Shown here: positions 50,160 through 60,810 of the stretch, piece by piece
Position numbering within the stretch: position 1 is the first letter of the stretch
Layout: each line of letters starts with the position of its first letter
Source: Zhengitettix transpicula
Taxonomy: Eukaryota; Arthropoda; Insecta; Orthoptera; Tetrigidae
Direction: 5' to 3'
Assembly: GCA_037074705.1 (NCBI GenBank)
Contig: CM073592.1
Location: 85,080,629 to 85,144,628, forward strand
DNA: 64,000 nucleotides
Notes under the pieces: generated by a model
Told to the model about the DNA's origin: nothing
Seen by the model: the letters and a program-made list of their open reading frames with translations, nothing else
Databases searched by the model: none
Made by a program: the position numbers and the translations under genes

Positions 50160-50486
50160 TTTTTAGGGTAACAGGCTACATGAGGGTAATCCACATGGTG
50201 ACAACTCTCCTTTAATAGCATAGGAAGGGATTTGTAAGGGGGGATGCGGAAGGGTAGAGGAAGGTAGCCAGTTTAGGAGGAAGCTGGCCGACTATTCCAA
50301 TAGGAATAGCGAACAACTCTTACCGTATGCCCAAGGTCTGCGACCCCGGAACATACACCTTTCAAAACAGGCCGAGGTGCCTCGACATGTGGGAACCTTA
50401 GTTCGAAAAACCAGAGAGATGTGAAGGCATCCCGAAAGGTAGCTTCCTCCAGAGCTCTCGCGCCAAAAAAATTGGTTACGTTAATG
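50160..50486 (-). repeat. Family A copy A8 with internal deletion
   Basis: Minus strand; T run and 3' end intact. The centre is missing: GAGGAAGGTAGCCA (about 50257-50270) jumps directly to GTTTAGGAGGAAGCTGG, removing about 190 bp compared with A6. The 5' part then continues to a short unrelated tail. Confidence 0.85.
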
Positions 50487-50689
50487 TTTTTTTTTAGGGC
50501 AACAGGCTACATGAGGGCAATCCACTTTGGGCAACTCCCCTTTAATAGCATAGGAAGGGATTTGAAAGGGGGATGTGGAAGGGTAGAGGAAGGTAACCAA
50601 GGGTTACTAGGGCCCCGGGCTATATTTTAAGGATCCTACCCGGCATTCGCCTAAAGAAATGCAGGGAAAACCCTAGAAAAACCTGCATC

Positions 50690-50692
<3 letters not shown>
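50487..50692 (-). repeat. Family A copy A9, 5'-truncated, head-to-tail with A8
   Basis: A T run (50487-50495) follows A8 directly. The copy breaks off after CCTGCATCAGG, where a TA microsatellite starts. Confidence 0.88.
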
Positions 50693-50734
<42 letters not shown>

Positions 50735-50744
50735 GAGAGAGAGA
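50693..50744. repeat. (TA)n then (GA)n compound microsatellite
   Basis: TA repeats from 50693 to 50730 are followed by GA repeats to about 50744. The array starts exactly at the 5' break of family A copy A9. Confidence 0.93.
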
Positions 50745-52079
50745 ATAAATTCATCCGTGAAGAACGATTAAAATAAATTCTAACTAATATTGGAATACAG
50801 TTTCATATTTTTTGCTAATATATTCATTTTTTTTTGTTAAAAAAGTTTATAATTAGATAAAGAATAAGAATAAAATTGTATATTTTTGTTTCCAAAAAAT
50901 ACGATTTCGATTTTGTTAATAACCTCTACACTCACTAAAACTAGCTTTTCTAAAGTAGTTCTCTTTGGAAAAGATCCTACAGGTAACACACGCTAATGTT
51001 TTCAACTCGAACAGGCATGTCAGGCTTGTTTCTATGCATCCCGCCAAACGAGCTGCGTCCTACTACATTTTACGTTAAGTTTAATAATTGTGGGAAAATG
51101 GTTATAATAATGACACGTCTTTTCTGGTTTCAGTACGTGAGAATTAGACATATGCGCATGAGTTTATTTTATTTTTATTTCGCGGACTAAAATTTTCGTG
51201 TTGTAAACACGAGACGTTAAATATGATTTCAAGGTTTTGCCGAATACAACCCAAAGAGATAAAAACGACGTAGCGGATTTGTGACAAAATAACTAAAATG
51301 CTGGAGAAGATAGATGTGTATATTTCAGATGATCTTGTTGTGTGGCTTTAGAAGTAGTAATATTTGGAAAAAAGGTACTGAAAACAAAGGAATTATGAAT
51401 TCATTAAAATTAAAGTTTAGTACTGTAAATGTTCTATTGGATTATGGAAACTTTTGATATGATACAGCAAACAAGTAAAATGTAATTATGAACTAAAAGT
51501 TTGAAATATTTGGATATATGTTTTACCTAGAAAAAGTTATTAATGTGAAGTATTGTAATTATTTGTTGATAGCAGCGGCCTTAAAGTGCCATTTTAGTTG
51601 TGGATCCGCATGGATGCCTGCGTGCAAAGCCTTGCTGGACGACGATAAATTGTTAACTCCCAATGTCGTTGAAAGCTCTCTCAATTATTTATAAAACGTT
51701 CACGTCTTCTTCAACATGTAAAACTGTCACGCTGTCAAAGTTTATATCCAGTTTCCCTTTTACTTTTACTACGCACTTTTCCACAATTTGACGCTAATTA
51801 AATAGTTTCATCCTGTTGACGTGTACGCAATTCTTAATTTCTCGTACTACACTTTTATCTATAACTAAGGTTATCAATAGTATCTGGTGTTGTCATGTAA
51901 ACAACAGGTAAATTGGGGTTAATATTCTGTCATTAATTGACTTGATCGACGTAACAGAGAAAAATTGACCCACCAATTTCGTATGTCCCGCTGAAGAGAC
52001 GCTGAAGTTAAATGTCTCTGTAGTTTTCACTGATACTCTTTGCTTCTTACTCTATCCCATTGTCACTTTCTTGCTCAAT
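50745..52079. other. AT-rich sequence, no gene seen
   Basis: Nothing supportable. Confidence 0.45.
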
Positions 52080-52564
52080 CTCTTGCAGAATCTTTCTTGA
52101 GAGGCGAAGAGGGTTACCTTAGGGGATACCTTTTCCTCTCTCCATTTCTGAACTAAGGTTCCCACAAGCCGAGGCACCTCCGCCTGTTTTGAGAGGTGTG
52201 TGTTCCGGAGTCGCAGACCTTGGGCATACGGTAAGACTTGTTCCCTGTTCCCATTGGAACAGTCGGTCAACTGCCTTCTAAACTGGTCGAGGCACGGAGA
52301 AGGGAATGCTGCGTCCCCACAGAAAACCCCCTCTCTCGCCATCGGAAGGGCGTGGGACAAGTACCCAATGCCCGACCTACCTGATTCACTTTTTCTAGGG
52401 TTTTTCCTGCGTCACTTTTAGGTCAATGTCGGTTAGGATCCTTAAACCATAGCCCAGGAACCCTAGTTAACCCTTGGCTACCCTTCCCCATCCCCTTCCT
52501 ATGCTAGTAAAAGGGAGTTGCCACCATGTGGATTACCCTTATACAGCCTGTTACTCTAAAAAAA
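52080..52564 (+). repeat. Family A copy A10
   Basis: A plus-strand copy with the whole body and an A-rich end (CTGTTACTCTAAAAAAA). It has a short deletion close to the 3' end, where the CCCTTTCAAATCC block is missing. The open frames on both strands here are repeat sequence. Confidence 0.88.
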
Positions 52565-54888
52565 TGCCCGAGTCCTCATATAATAAAATAATTTGCGATG
52601 CTATAAATCACCATGATCGGGGTTCCATCCAAACGGAATACTGCTCGCCTCAAACTGTTATTAATATTCTATGCGTAACTCGGCTCTGTATTTACATTTT
52701 CCACCAACGAATACTTCTCCAAACGTATGCGTTCTTTGATAAAATTCAATTAATTAAGTTCCACCCAAAAAGATCAAAAGAATTCAATTAACGTTTAAGG
52801 TCTTTTTTGAGTTGAGTACATGCAAACCACATTTGAGCACAATTGTAAACAAGATTAATACCATTTTGAATAAAGAACACTTAAAGGTGACTGATGACAT
52901 TTTTAAACTAAAAATGGTACATGGTAAACCTAAAATATTTTAATGTCCTGTAACGGTTCTGGTTTTAATGGTTGGGTAAAATTATTCTCGTTCCCGTGGT
53001 CCTACACTGCCTTCTTTTATTCTATAACAAATAGAAGCCAAAAAAATAAATATTTCGCAAAATAAATCGCACTCCTGTTCTTTTCATCTGGATGCAAGTC
53101 TATATGAGGTGATTTTTTTGTATTCTCTAGATTATCGTGTGATTTTCACATGGGACTTTTCACTTATTTTCAATAATTCTCTATTAATGTTTATTATTTA
53201 ATAAATAATTTTTTTAATACATTGTTTTAGTTCAATCAAGTATTGTACACCAATTGAAAAAAGAAAATGATATGATATAAAATTGAAGAATCCTCCTTGC
53301 TCTGCATGATTTAATGAATATAAACATTCAGAGAGAGATAAAGAGCGCAGTATATGCAGGAATGGTTTTAGAATTCAAGTGTAGAAATTTTAATTAATGC
53401 ATATTTGAGGAGAAAAATTTATGATAAATTGAGAGAGAGAGCACAGTCTGTCTATTCAGAAAGTATAATAGTATGCAAGTGCAGAAAATTTAATTGATGC
53501 ATATTTCATGAGAAAAATTTATAATAAATTGAGTTTAAACTATGGAAACATGAGAGACCGTCCCAGTGTGTTAGTGTTTTAGGTTGACTGAATTGTTTAA
53601 GGGCAGGGAACTATATTTCATTTTATAACTAATGCGAATTTGTTTCATGCTTTTTTAAGTAATTTGTTTGAAGACATTCAGTTTATAAACTTACGAATCG
53701 TCCTGTCAACATAATTCTGAGTGACAGAGATTAAATGACTTGCACGTCTGTTCTGCAATTTTGTGATGATGTAAATGTTACTCACTCATGTTGTCGCCCG
53801 TTCAAATCTAGAATAGCATCATGGCTCGGTTTTCAGTAATCCAGGTAATATTATTATTGTTTTTAGTTTATTCTTGCCAACCTATTGGAATATTTGTCTG
53901 TAGATATATAGATAATTACACTATTTTAGTTTCAAGACGTATGCGTCCATAGCACAAACATTTACTCATCTGTATTATACACAATATCCTATTAAGAATA
54001 TGAAGACATCATGAGGGCAGTCCACGTAATGGAAACTAAATTCGTAAAAAAAATTAATACAAACTTTTTCAAAATTACTGAATTTAATCAAGCATAAGTT
54101 AACTGTTCCACCATTCGCACTTACAAACTTCTACGAACAAAACTCAAAAATCACGCAGACAAAATACGTTTGCACGGTGTGATATTTGTTGAAAAGTAGT
54201 ATTGAAGTTACAACTTACTAAAGCAAGATATGTCTGATTAATACATACGTCGGTCTAATTTGTGCTGAAACATTTCAAAGAGACTCGGTAAATGCTTGCA
54301 GCAGTGAATCATCAAGCTGTTTCTGCGAGTTCATATTTCCTGGGAAAAAAAAATTTCTAGTGATGCTGCTTCCAGTAAATAGAGGGGACCGTAAACTGTT
54401 TCAATGATTCAGCTGGGAAGTTGCGCAATGCAGCCAGTTAATAATTGATATGTACATGGTCATTTATTTATGCGATTCACCCAAGAATCCGCTAAGATTT
54501 GTATCTCTTATTTCATTTTGCCATTCAACTTAAAAATAACGCAAATTTAACGTACTGAAGAGTTCTCCATACACGTAACTTCAAATATTTAAAGACATTT
54601 TGTAGTTTCACACTTATTCAAGAAAAAAGGGTACTCTAAGTAGTTCGCAATATTTCAACCATTTATTCAGATTTTTAGATAGGCGTTGTAATGTAGTCTC
54701 AGGATTACGTGAACATTTATTTTTTAACCGTTAAAGGTTTGAGAATTCGTAAAATAACTGGGCTTGCCATAATAAATTTTATGGATAATTAATAATACAT
54801 GTTCTGTACTATTTCACAGTCAGCAAATCTGTCTGAGACTGAAAGTTCAGAAACCGCGAGCAAACATATAAATAGTTTGCAAATTAAA
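52565..54888. other. AT-rich sequence, no gene seen
   Basis: Apart from the short tandem repeat at 53333-53532 nothing is supported. Confidence 0.45.
53333..53532. repeat. Two-unit tandem repeat, 100 bp period
   Basis: CAAGTGTAGAAA (53376) recurs as CAAGTGCAGAAA exactly 100 bp later, followed in both by TTTAATT(A/G)ATGCATATTT, a GAGAAAAATTTAT block and ATAAATTGAG. The second halves of the units match best; the first halves share only GAGAGAGA-type sequence. Confidence 0.75.
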
Positions 54889-55474
54889 CCCCTCAGCAAA
54901 GGAGCAAGGTGCTTGCGAGGGTTATTCTCTCGCAGGCAGTACCTGCGAAGGATGTTCTATCGCAGGCAGAACCTTGTAGGAGAGACACGAAGGGGCTATC
55001 TTTGGAGATGCCTTTTCCTCTCCTTTTTTGAACTAAGGTTCCCACAAGCCGAGGCACCTCGGCCTGTTCTGAGAGGTGTATGTTCCGGGGTCACAGACCT
55101 TGGGCATACGGTAATAGTTGTCCGCTATTCCCATTGGAATAGTCGGCCAGCTGCATCCTAAACTGGTCGAGGCACGGAAAAGGGAATGCTGCGTCTCCAC
55201 AGCAAACTATTCTCTCCCGCTTTCGGAAGGGCGTGGGGCAAGTACCCAATGCCCGACCTACCTGATGCAGATTTTTCTAGGGTTTGTCATGCATTTCTTT
55301 AGGCGAATGCCGGGTAGGATCCTTAAAATATAGGCCGGGGGTCCTAGTAAACTGTTGGCTACCTTCCTCTACCCTTCCACATCCCCCCTTTCAAATCCCT
55401 TTCCTATGCTATAAGAGGGGAGGTGCCACTATGTGGATTACTCTATACATAGCCTGTTTACACCCAAAAAAAAC
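54889..55474 (+). repeat. Family A copy A11, longest 5' end
   Basis: A plus-strand copy with two clear copies of the short TCGCAGGCAG-containing repeat at its 5' end (about 54915-54970), the full body, and an end reading ACATAGCCTGTTTACACCC followed by A residues. It shares the ATACATAGCCTGT variant with A12 only. Confidence 0.9.
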
Positions 55475-55750
55475 CCACAGAAAGCCCCTCTCCCGCCATC
55501 GGAAGGGCGTGGGACAAGTACCAAATGCCCGACCTTCCTGATGCAGGTTTTTATAGGGTTTTCCCTGCATAACTTTTAGGCAAATTACCGGGGAGGATCC
55601 TTAAACCATAGGCCGGGCGCCCTAGTTAACCCTTGGCTACCTTCCTCTACCTTTCCGCATCCCCACTTTCACTCCCTTTCCTATGTTATAAGAGGGGAGT
55701 TGCCACCTTGTGGATTACTCTATACATAGCCTGTCTACACCTTAAAAAAG
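55475..55750 (+). repeat. Family A copy A12, 5'-truncated, head-to-tail with A11
   Basis: It starts inside the body at the CTCTCCCGCCATCGGAAGGG block and ends ACATAGCCTGTCTACACC plus an A run. Here the complete unit precedes the truncated one, the reverse of the other three pairs. Confidence 0.9.
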
Positions 55751-58234
55751 TATAAAACGTCAGAGTTAAAATTAAAATAGTTAGGTAAGTAGCTAAATAA
55801 AAACCACACAACGTATCGGCAAACATTGTTGGTAATCCAAGAATCGCAAGTGCCGTTATCACCAGGAGAAAGTTATTTTTTTTATTTTGTCTATTTTGTT
55901 GCTATTTATTTATCTAATTCTATAATTATCTTTGAGTTAATCCAATAACTGCTACATCTCCTTCCTAAGTCAAACAGTATTCAGAGATTTACCTGGAACT
56001 TTGACCAATTACACCTCCACGCCTCACAATATACATCTTCGATAACATATTAAATATACTGTTTCTTAATATACACATTTTAGTCTTCCGTGATCATAGC
56101 TAAATATCATGTGTGCCACAAAATATGTCATGACATATGTTTATATCCTTCTTTTCGTTATATTTCTTCTCAAATGCACATCCACGTTACGTAAGTCATC
56201 CGTCCATTATCGGTTTCCAATATTCGTCTTTAGTAATTCCAATGATATTAGATTACTATTTAAACTGTTGCAGAACTAGCGTTTGAAGCGAGTTTATTAA
56301 TTACGAGTATATAACATTTGATTCCATTCATTCGAGATGATAAAGTCACCTGTTATCCTAAATCATAGTACCCTTTGGGTAAATGTAAGCGTTGGCCGTG
56401 AACGAGCTTTGGGAATAACAGCGCTTTCCAGAATGTTCCTTAATTGCCCAACGACCCACATCCTGCACTGTCTCTCAATTGCGTTCTACGTTCGCAGAAA
56501 CAGAAGGTACTCATCATCTACTCCATTGCCTGTTTTAGATCAATTCAAGTGTCGTGCGTGATATATTAGGTATGAATTTTTTTAAGTAAGTAAAAAGTGA
56601 ATGAAGAGCAATCGTGTGGGAAGAGACGAAGGTGTAGTGGTACATGTGAATGAACAAACTAACAGTGTTTCGAAGAGTATGAAACTCTGTTCGTCATAAG
56701 TTGAGGATGTTATCAAATGTGGTGCAATCCATTTCCAAAGAAACTGTATCTTTATTTCGCGGCTTGTGAGTTTTTAAGCTGTGTGCTACATCACTACAAA
56801 CAACCATTTTTACAAGGATACCTATGTAAAATTAGGAGACTACATCAGTTATAGAGTTACAAATACTCTTACCTGACCCGTAATATGCTACATTTATAAT
56901 TCGGTCTACATAGTTTGCAATAGAGTCTAATTTTTAAAAGTGGTATAAATTAGCACCAATTTGACACGCATTTTCAACAGGAAAGTATTTTGCCTTCGTA
57001 CATACATGAAATAAAGTTAATTTTTTGTTAAGTTGTACATGATGGCAATATTGTATGCAGAATCGCTCGGCAGATTTTCTCAATATGATGCCCCTTAATT
57101 TTTTCTTTAAAATAACCGGTAATTGTAATTTTAGTTTAAAATACTACCAAAAATGTAGGTACAATATTTTTATTTGAAAATATAATCTGTTTTAAAATAA
57201 TATTATAAATTGTTGAATGGTCCAAATTAATTTTGATTTCTATGCAGCCGTCTCTCTGTGCCATTACCCGGTTCGGCATTTCTCCGTAGCACCGAAAAGC
57301 AGCAGTTTGTTTATCTTAATGTGTGGTTCAGGGGGCTGAAACTGAATACTGTGCACGCGCATTTCTCATTAAAGCCAGTAATCATATTCTACAGCCGCTA
57401 GAAGCACAGATATGACCAGATGCTGCATTAGAGGGAGCGAGTGCGTCGCAATACAGGCAGTTTTAAGTTTTCAAACACGAAGCAGAAATTCGCACTATTA
57501 GGGAGGTTCTTAAAATTAATAAAAATTAAGTCTTACTAAATTAATTTATGAGCTGCAGCACATGAGCACATATGCGCCAGCCGCCACTGCTTGTTTCGTA
57601 TTATTCAATGATAACTCACATGTCTTTACTTTTAAGAGGGCGCTGCTGGAATTTTACGGGTATAGACACACCACCCTCGGAATTATAGACAAGAAAACGT
57701 AAGATTCTAGTGTCCACCTTCCAGGAACAATCTTTGTAGTCACGTTAAGTGGAATATCAATATTAAATATAGTAACCAGAACTTTGTATTTTCAACAATT
57801 GCTATTCCGAGGAAGACTACAATCTTGGGTTGTTTTCTTTGAAATTTCAGTTTTTGGATACTCAAGAATCACACATTGTGATACTATGGCTATTAACAGT
57901 TGTCGGTAGAAATCCGTTTATTTGATAAGTTTGATAAGTTCGGAATAATATAAAATGTTTAAAATCAATAAAAATGATCCTTTTTATGTTCCAGTAACTT
58001 AAATTTGTCTGATTTCTCTAGAAGTAAGTTTATTTTACAATCCTGTATTGTGAAAGCCACTATTAAAATCTCAATTTTGTTGAAAAGAATTCCTATAACA
58101 ATTCAATGTTCGCAGAGTCAGAGAAATCTTACCTTTGAGCCCATTTCGTAAAATATTTTTTCTTAATTCCTCATTAACTTCTCAACATTTAATATTTTTA
58201 TATGATCAGTGTTGTTTGATGTTTGTTGAGCTTT
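55751..58234. other. AT-rich sequence, no gene seen
   Basis: A less AT-rich patch at 57240-57480 has no open frame or repeat match that I can name. Confidence 0.45.
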
Positions 58235-58700
58235 GTCACGAGAACGCTTTGTGTTCGTTTTGGCACTGCAATGGCTGACTTAAGTGAGTGCAGAGTCCTT
58301 ATCTGAGTGGTCCAGCTCCCAGAGCTCTAGTAAGTGATAGCGTGGCGAGCGGTGGGGTTATCTCGGCTCGTCCCTCGTCGCCTTATCTCCAGACCTGCTC
58401 CCACACGTCACATTGTCATGTAACACTCTCGTAACCGTAGCGTTCACGAATAAGTGTGCGGATAGTAGCAGCGAGACTTCAATTCGTTTACAGCCCGCAG
58501 CGGTTACAAATTACTGCATTTCGGTATTTCGTGGTTGATATTTTGTTATTTTATAGGCATACATTTGCATTGTCTTCGCTGATATCAGTTCACGAGCATC
58601 AACACGAACACACACTATTGTTAAATTCCGTTGAAGAAACCTGAAGATTGAAGTGACTGGTAAAAATGAGAAACTATCGCCAGCAGTCTCCGAACCATCT
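58235..58700. promoter_or_regulatory. Second GC-richer segment, candidate promoter or 5' exon
   Basis: This segment is distinctly less AT-rich than its flanks, with CpG-containing stretches such as GCGTGGCGAGCGG and CTCGGCTCGTCCCTCGTCGCC. It holds short ATG frames at 58271 (11 codons) and 58666 (14 codons), and GTGAGT- and GTTTGT-type donor-like sites. There is no recognisable protein. It is weaker than the island at 2780-3440. Confidence 0.3.
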
Positions 58701-60416
58701 GAAAAAGTAGCGAGGTTTGTGTTTTATATGCAGTGACAGATGACTAAACATCAACAAGAATATTGTTAAACATATATATTTTTTAATTTATTGGTAACAG
58801 AATAACACACGATTCGTACTGATTGAGTCGTCCTACGTCTCAGCTCATCTAACAACATTTTGTGACACCCGATCGCCTTCCATTCGTTTCCCGTCTCCCT
58901 AGACTCATATATATTCTTTTAATCAGAAAGATCCGGCCACCATGTATATAATCAAATTTGAATTTCTGTGTGGTAAAGTTTAATTATTTCAATAATTCAA
59001 AAATGTTTTTTGGCATTAATTTAATATAAAAATTTATTTTCAATATTAAAAGATTTTTTTATTCTTTAAATTGAAAAGGAAAGCTTTAAATAATAAGCTC
59101 AGGTGCATACTACTTCAGTTTTCTAGAATTTATCGATTTTTATTATTTACATACAGGCTTTATTTTCTAGTATGAAGAGATTGGAGCAGGGGACAATAAG
59201 ATGGGACAGTCATGGCTCCATTCAATATTTACAGAACCACTTTAACGTTTTACGAACGTTCCATATTCCTGTCATTTATATTATCTCTGTGGTAAAAGTA
59301 CTCATCTTACTTCATAAACAGGTTAATATTGTCGACAGGATGATGCCATCCAAAGTTATCAACACAGTTTCATGTTACGATTACTTTGAATATATCCTCA
59401 CATTACATTACAAATTAATGGCAATATTCAGCTAATATTGCACATTCCTACCTTTTATCGCCCACATAATATATCTAATTAAGGCGTCTCCGAGAGACAA
59501 TTTTATATTGCATCATCATTACCAACTTAACTACTTTATTCTTTGCATTTTACTGCACACAGACCCAGGTTTATTCTTACAAAAATATATTCAAAAATCT
59601 ATTTTTAATCTCGTATTACAGAGAGCTGATTTAATATATTTTTTGTTCAGCTAGTTCAAAACCAAATATTTTCATAATTTTGGCTTTAGAATCCATATAA
59701 ATTTAAATGAAAATAATTACCCCGAGTCGGAAAATTTGTGTCGGAGTAGGGCACATTTGAAATTAAAAGGAACATTGTGATTGGAGGAAGAGAGAAGAGA
59801 AAGTGAGAGAAATTTGAAGCCACGTAGGTTAGAAAAATCATGCAGAGGAGCAGAGAGTTTAGTTTCGGAAGCTCGTTTTTGGAGAAAACAAAAGTTCTGG
59901 GAGAGCTAAAAAGTTATTTCAGGACTGTGATTTACAAATTAATCACTAAAAGATTTTTGAAGAATATGGACTTAGAAGTTATGTGGATATTACTAGGATC
60001 ACCAACCTGAATAGAAACCATGAGTGAAGGTGGGAAAAAAATAAAAGTGGGTACTTTCAACCTTAATTATTTAACAAGCTCTTCTCTGCTACAAGGCTCA
60101 CCATAATTTATATTGGTAGTTATTCAACAAATATGTTTAAACAAAATTAGTTTTAATAAATCACAATTTTGTTGTTCTGTCAAAACTTGCTTTTCATTGG
60201 CTAGTTCAGTTTTAATATGAATGGTAAAATTTTATCAGAACCTTGTGGTTAATGGAAGAGATGAGAACATGTTTACTCACATATATATACTTTAAATTCC
60301 AGAACAGAGTCTCACCAGAACGTCGATCTTGAAATATAGCCAAGGATGAGAGATTTTTAATGTTATTTTATTTAATACATTACACGAAGTTTTTTATATT
60401 TCAAATCAAATTATAC
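58701..60416. other. AT-rich sequence with a purine-rich block
   Basis: No gene seen. The plus strand of 59770-60050 is rich in GA and AGAGAGAA-type runs and may be an unrecognised repeat. Confidence 0.4.
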
Positions 60417-60810
60417 AAGTCGAGGCACCTTGGCCTTGTTTTGAGAGGTGTATGTTCCGGGGTCACAGACCTGTAAAATACGTTGTTGTTCCTATTGGAA
60501 CAGTCGGCCAGCTGGCTCCTAAACTGGTCAAGGCAGGAAGAAACTAATTCTGCGCCTCCCCCCCCCCCCAAACTGCTCTCCAGCAATCGGAAGCGCGTGG
60601 GACAAGTAACAAATGCCCGACATATCTGATTAAGGTTTTCTAGTGTTTGTCCTGCATAACTTTTAGGCGAATGCCGGGTATGTTCCCCCACAGCCCGGGG
60701 GTCCTGGTTAACCCTTGGCTATCTTCCTCTACCCTTCCGCATCTCCCCTTTCAAATCCTTTCCTATGCTATTAAAGGGGAGTTTCAATCACGTGGATTAC
60801 CATCATGGAG
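60417..60810 (+). repeat. Family A copy A13, 5'-truncated
   Basis: A plus-strand copy starting at GTCGAGGCACCTTGGCC and ending GAGCCTGTTTCTTA. It contains a run of 12 C at 60558-60569 where other copies have ordinary sequence, and lacks a clean A tail. Confidence 0.85.
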
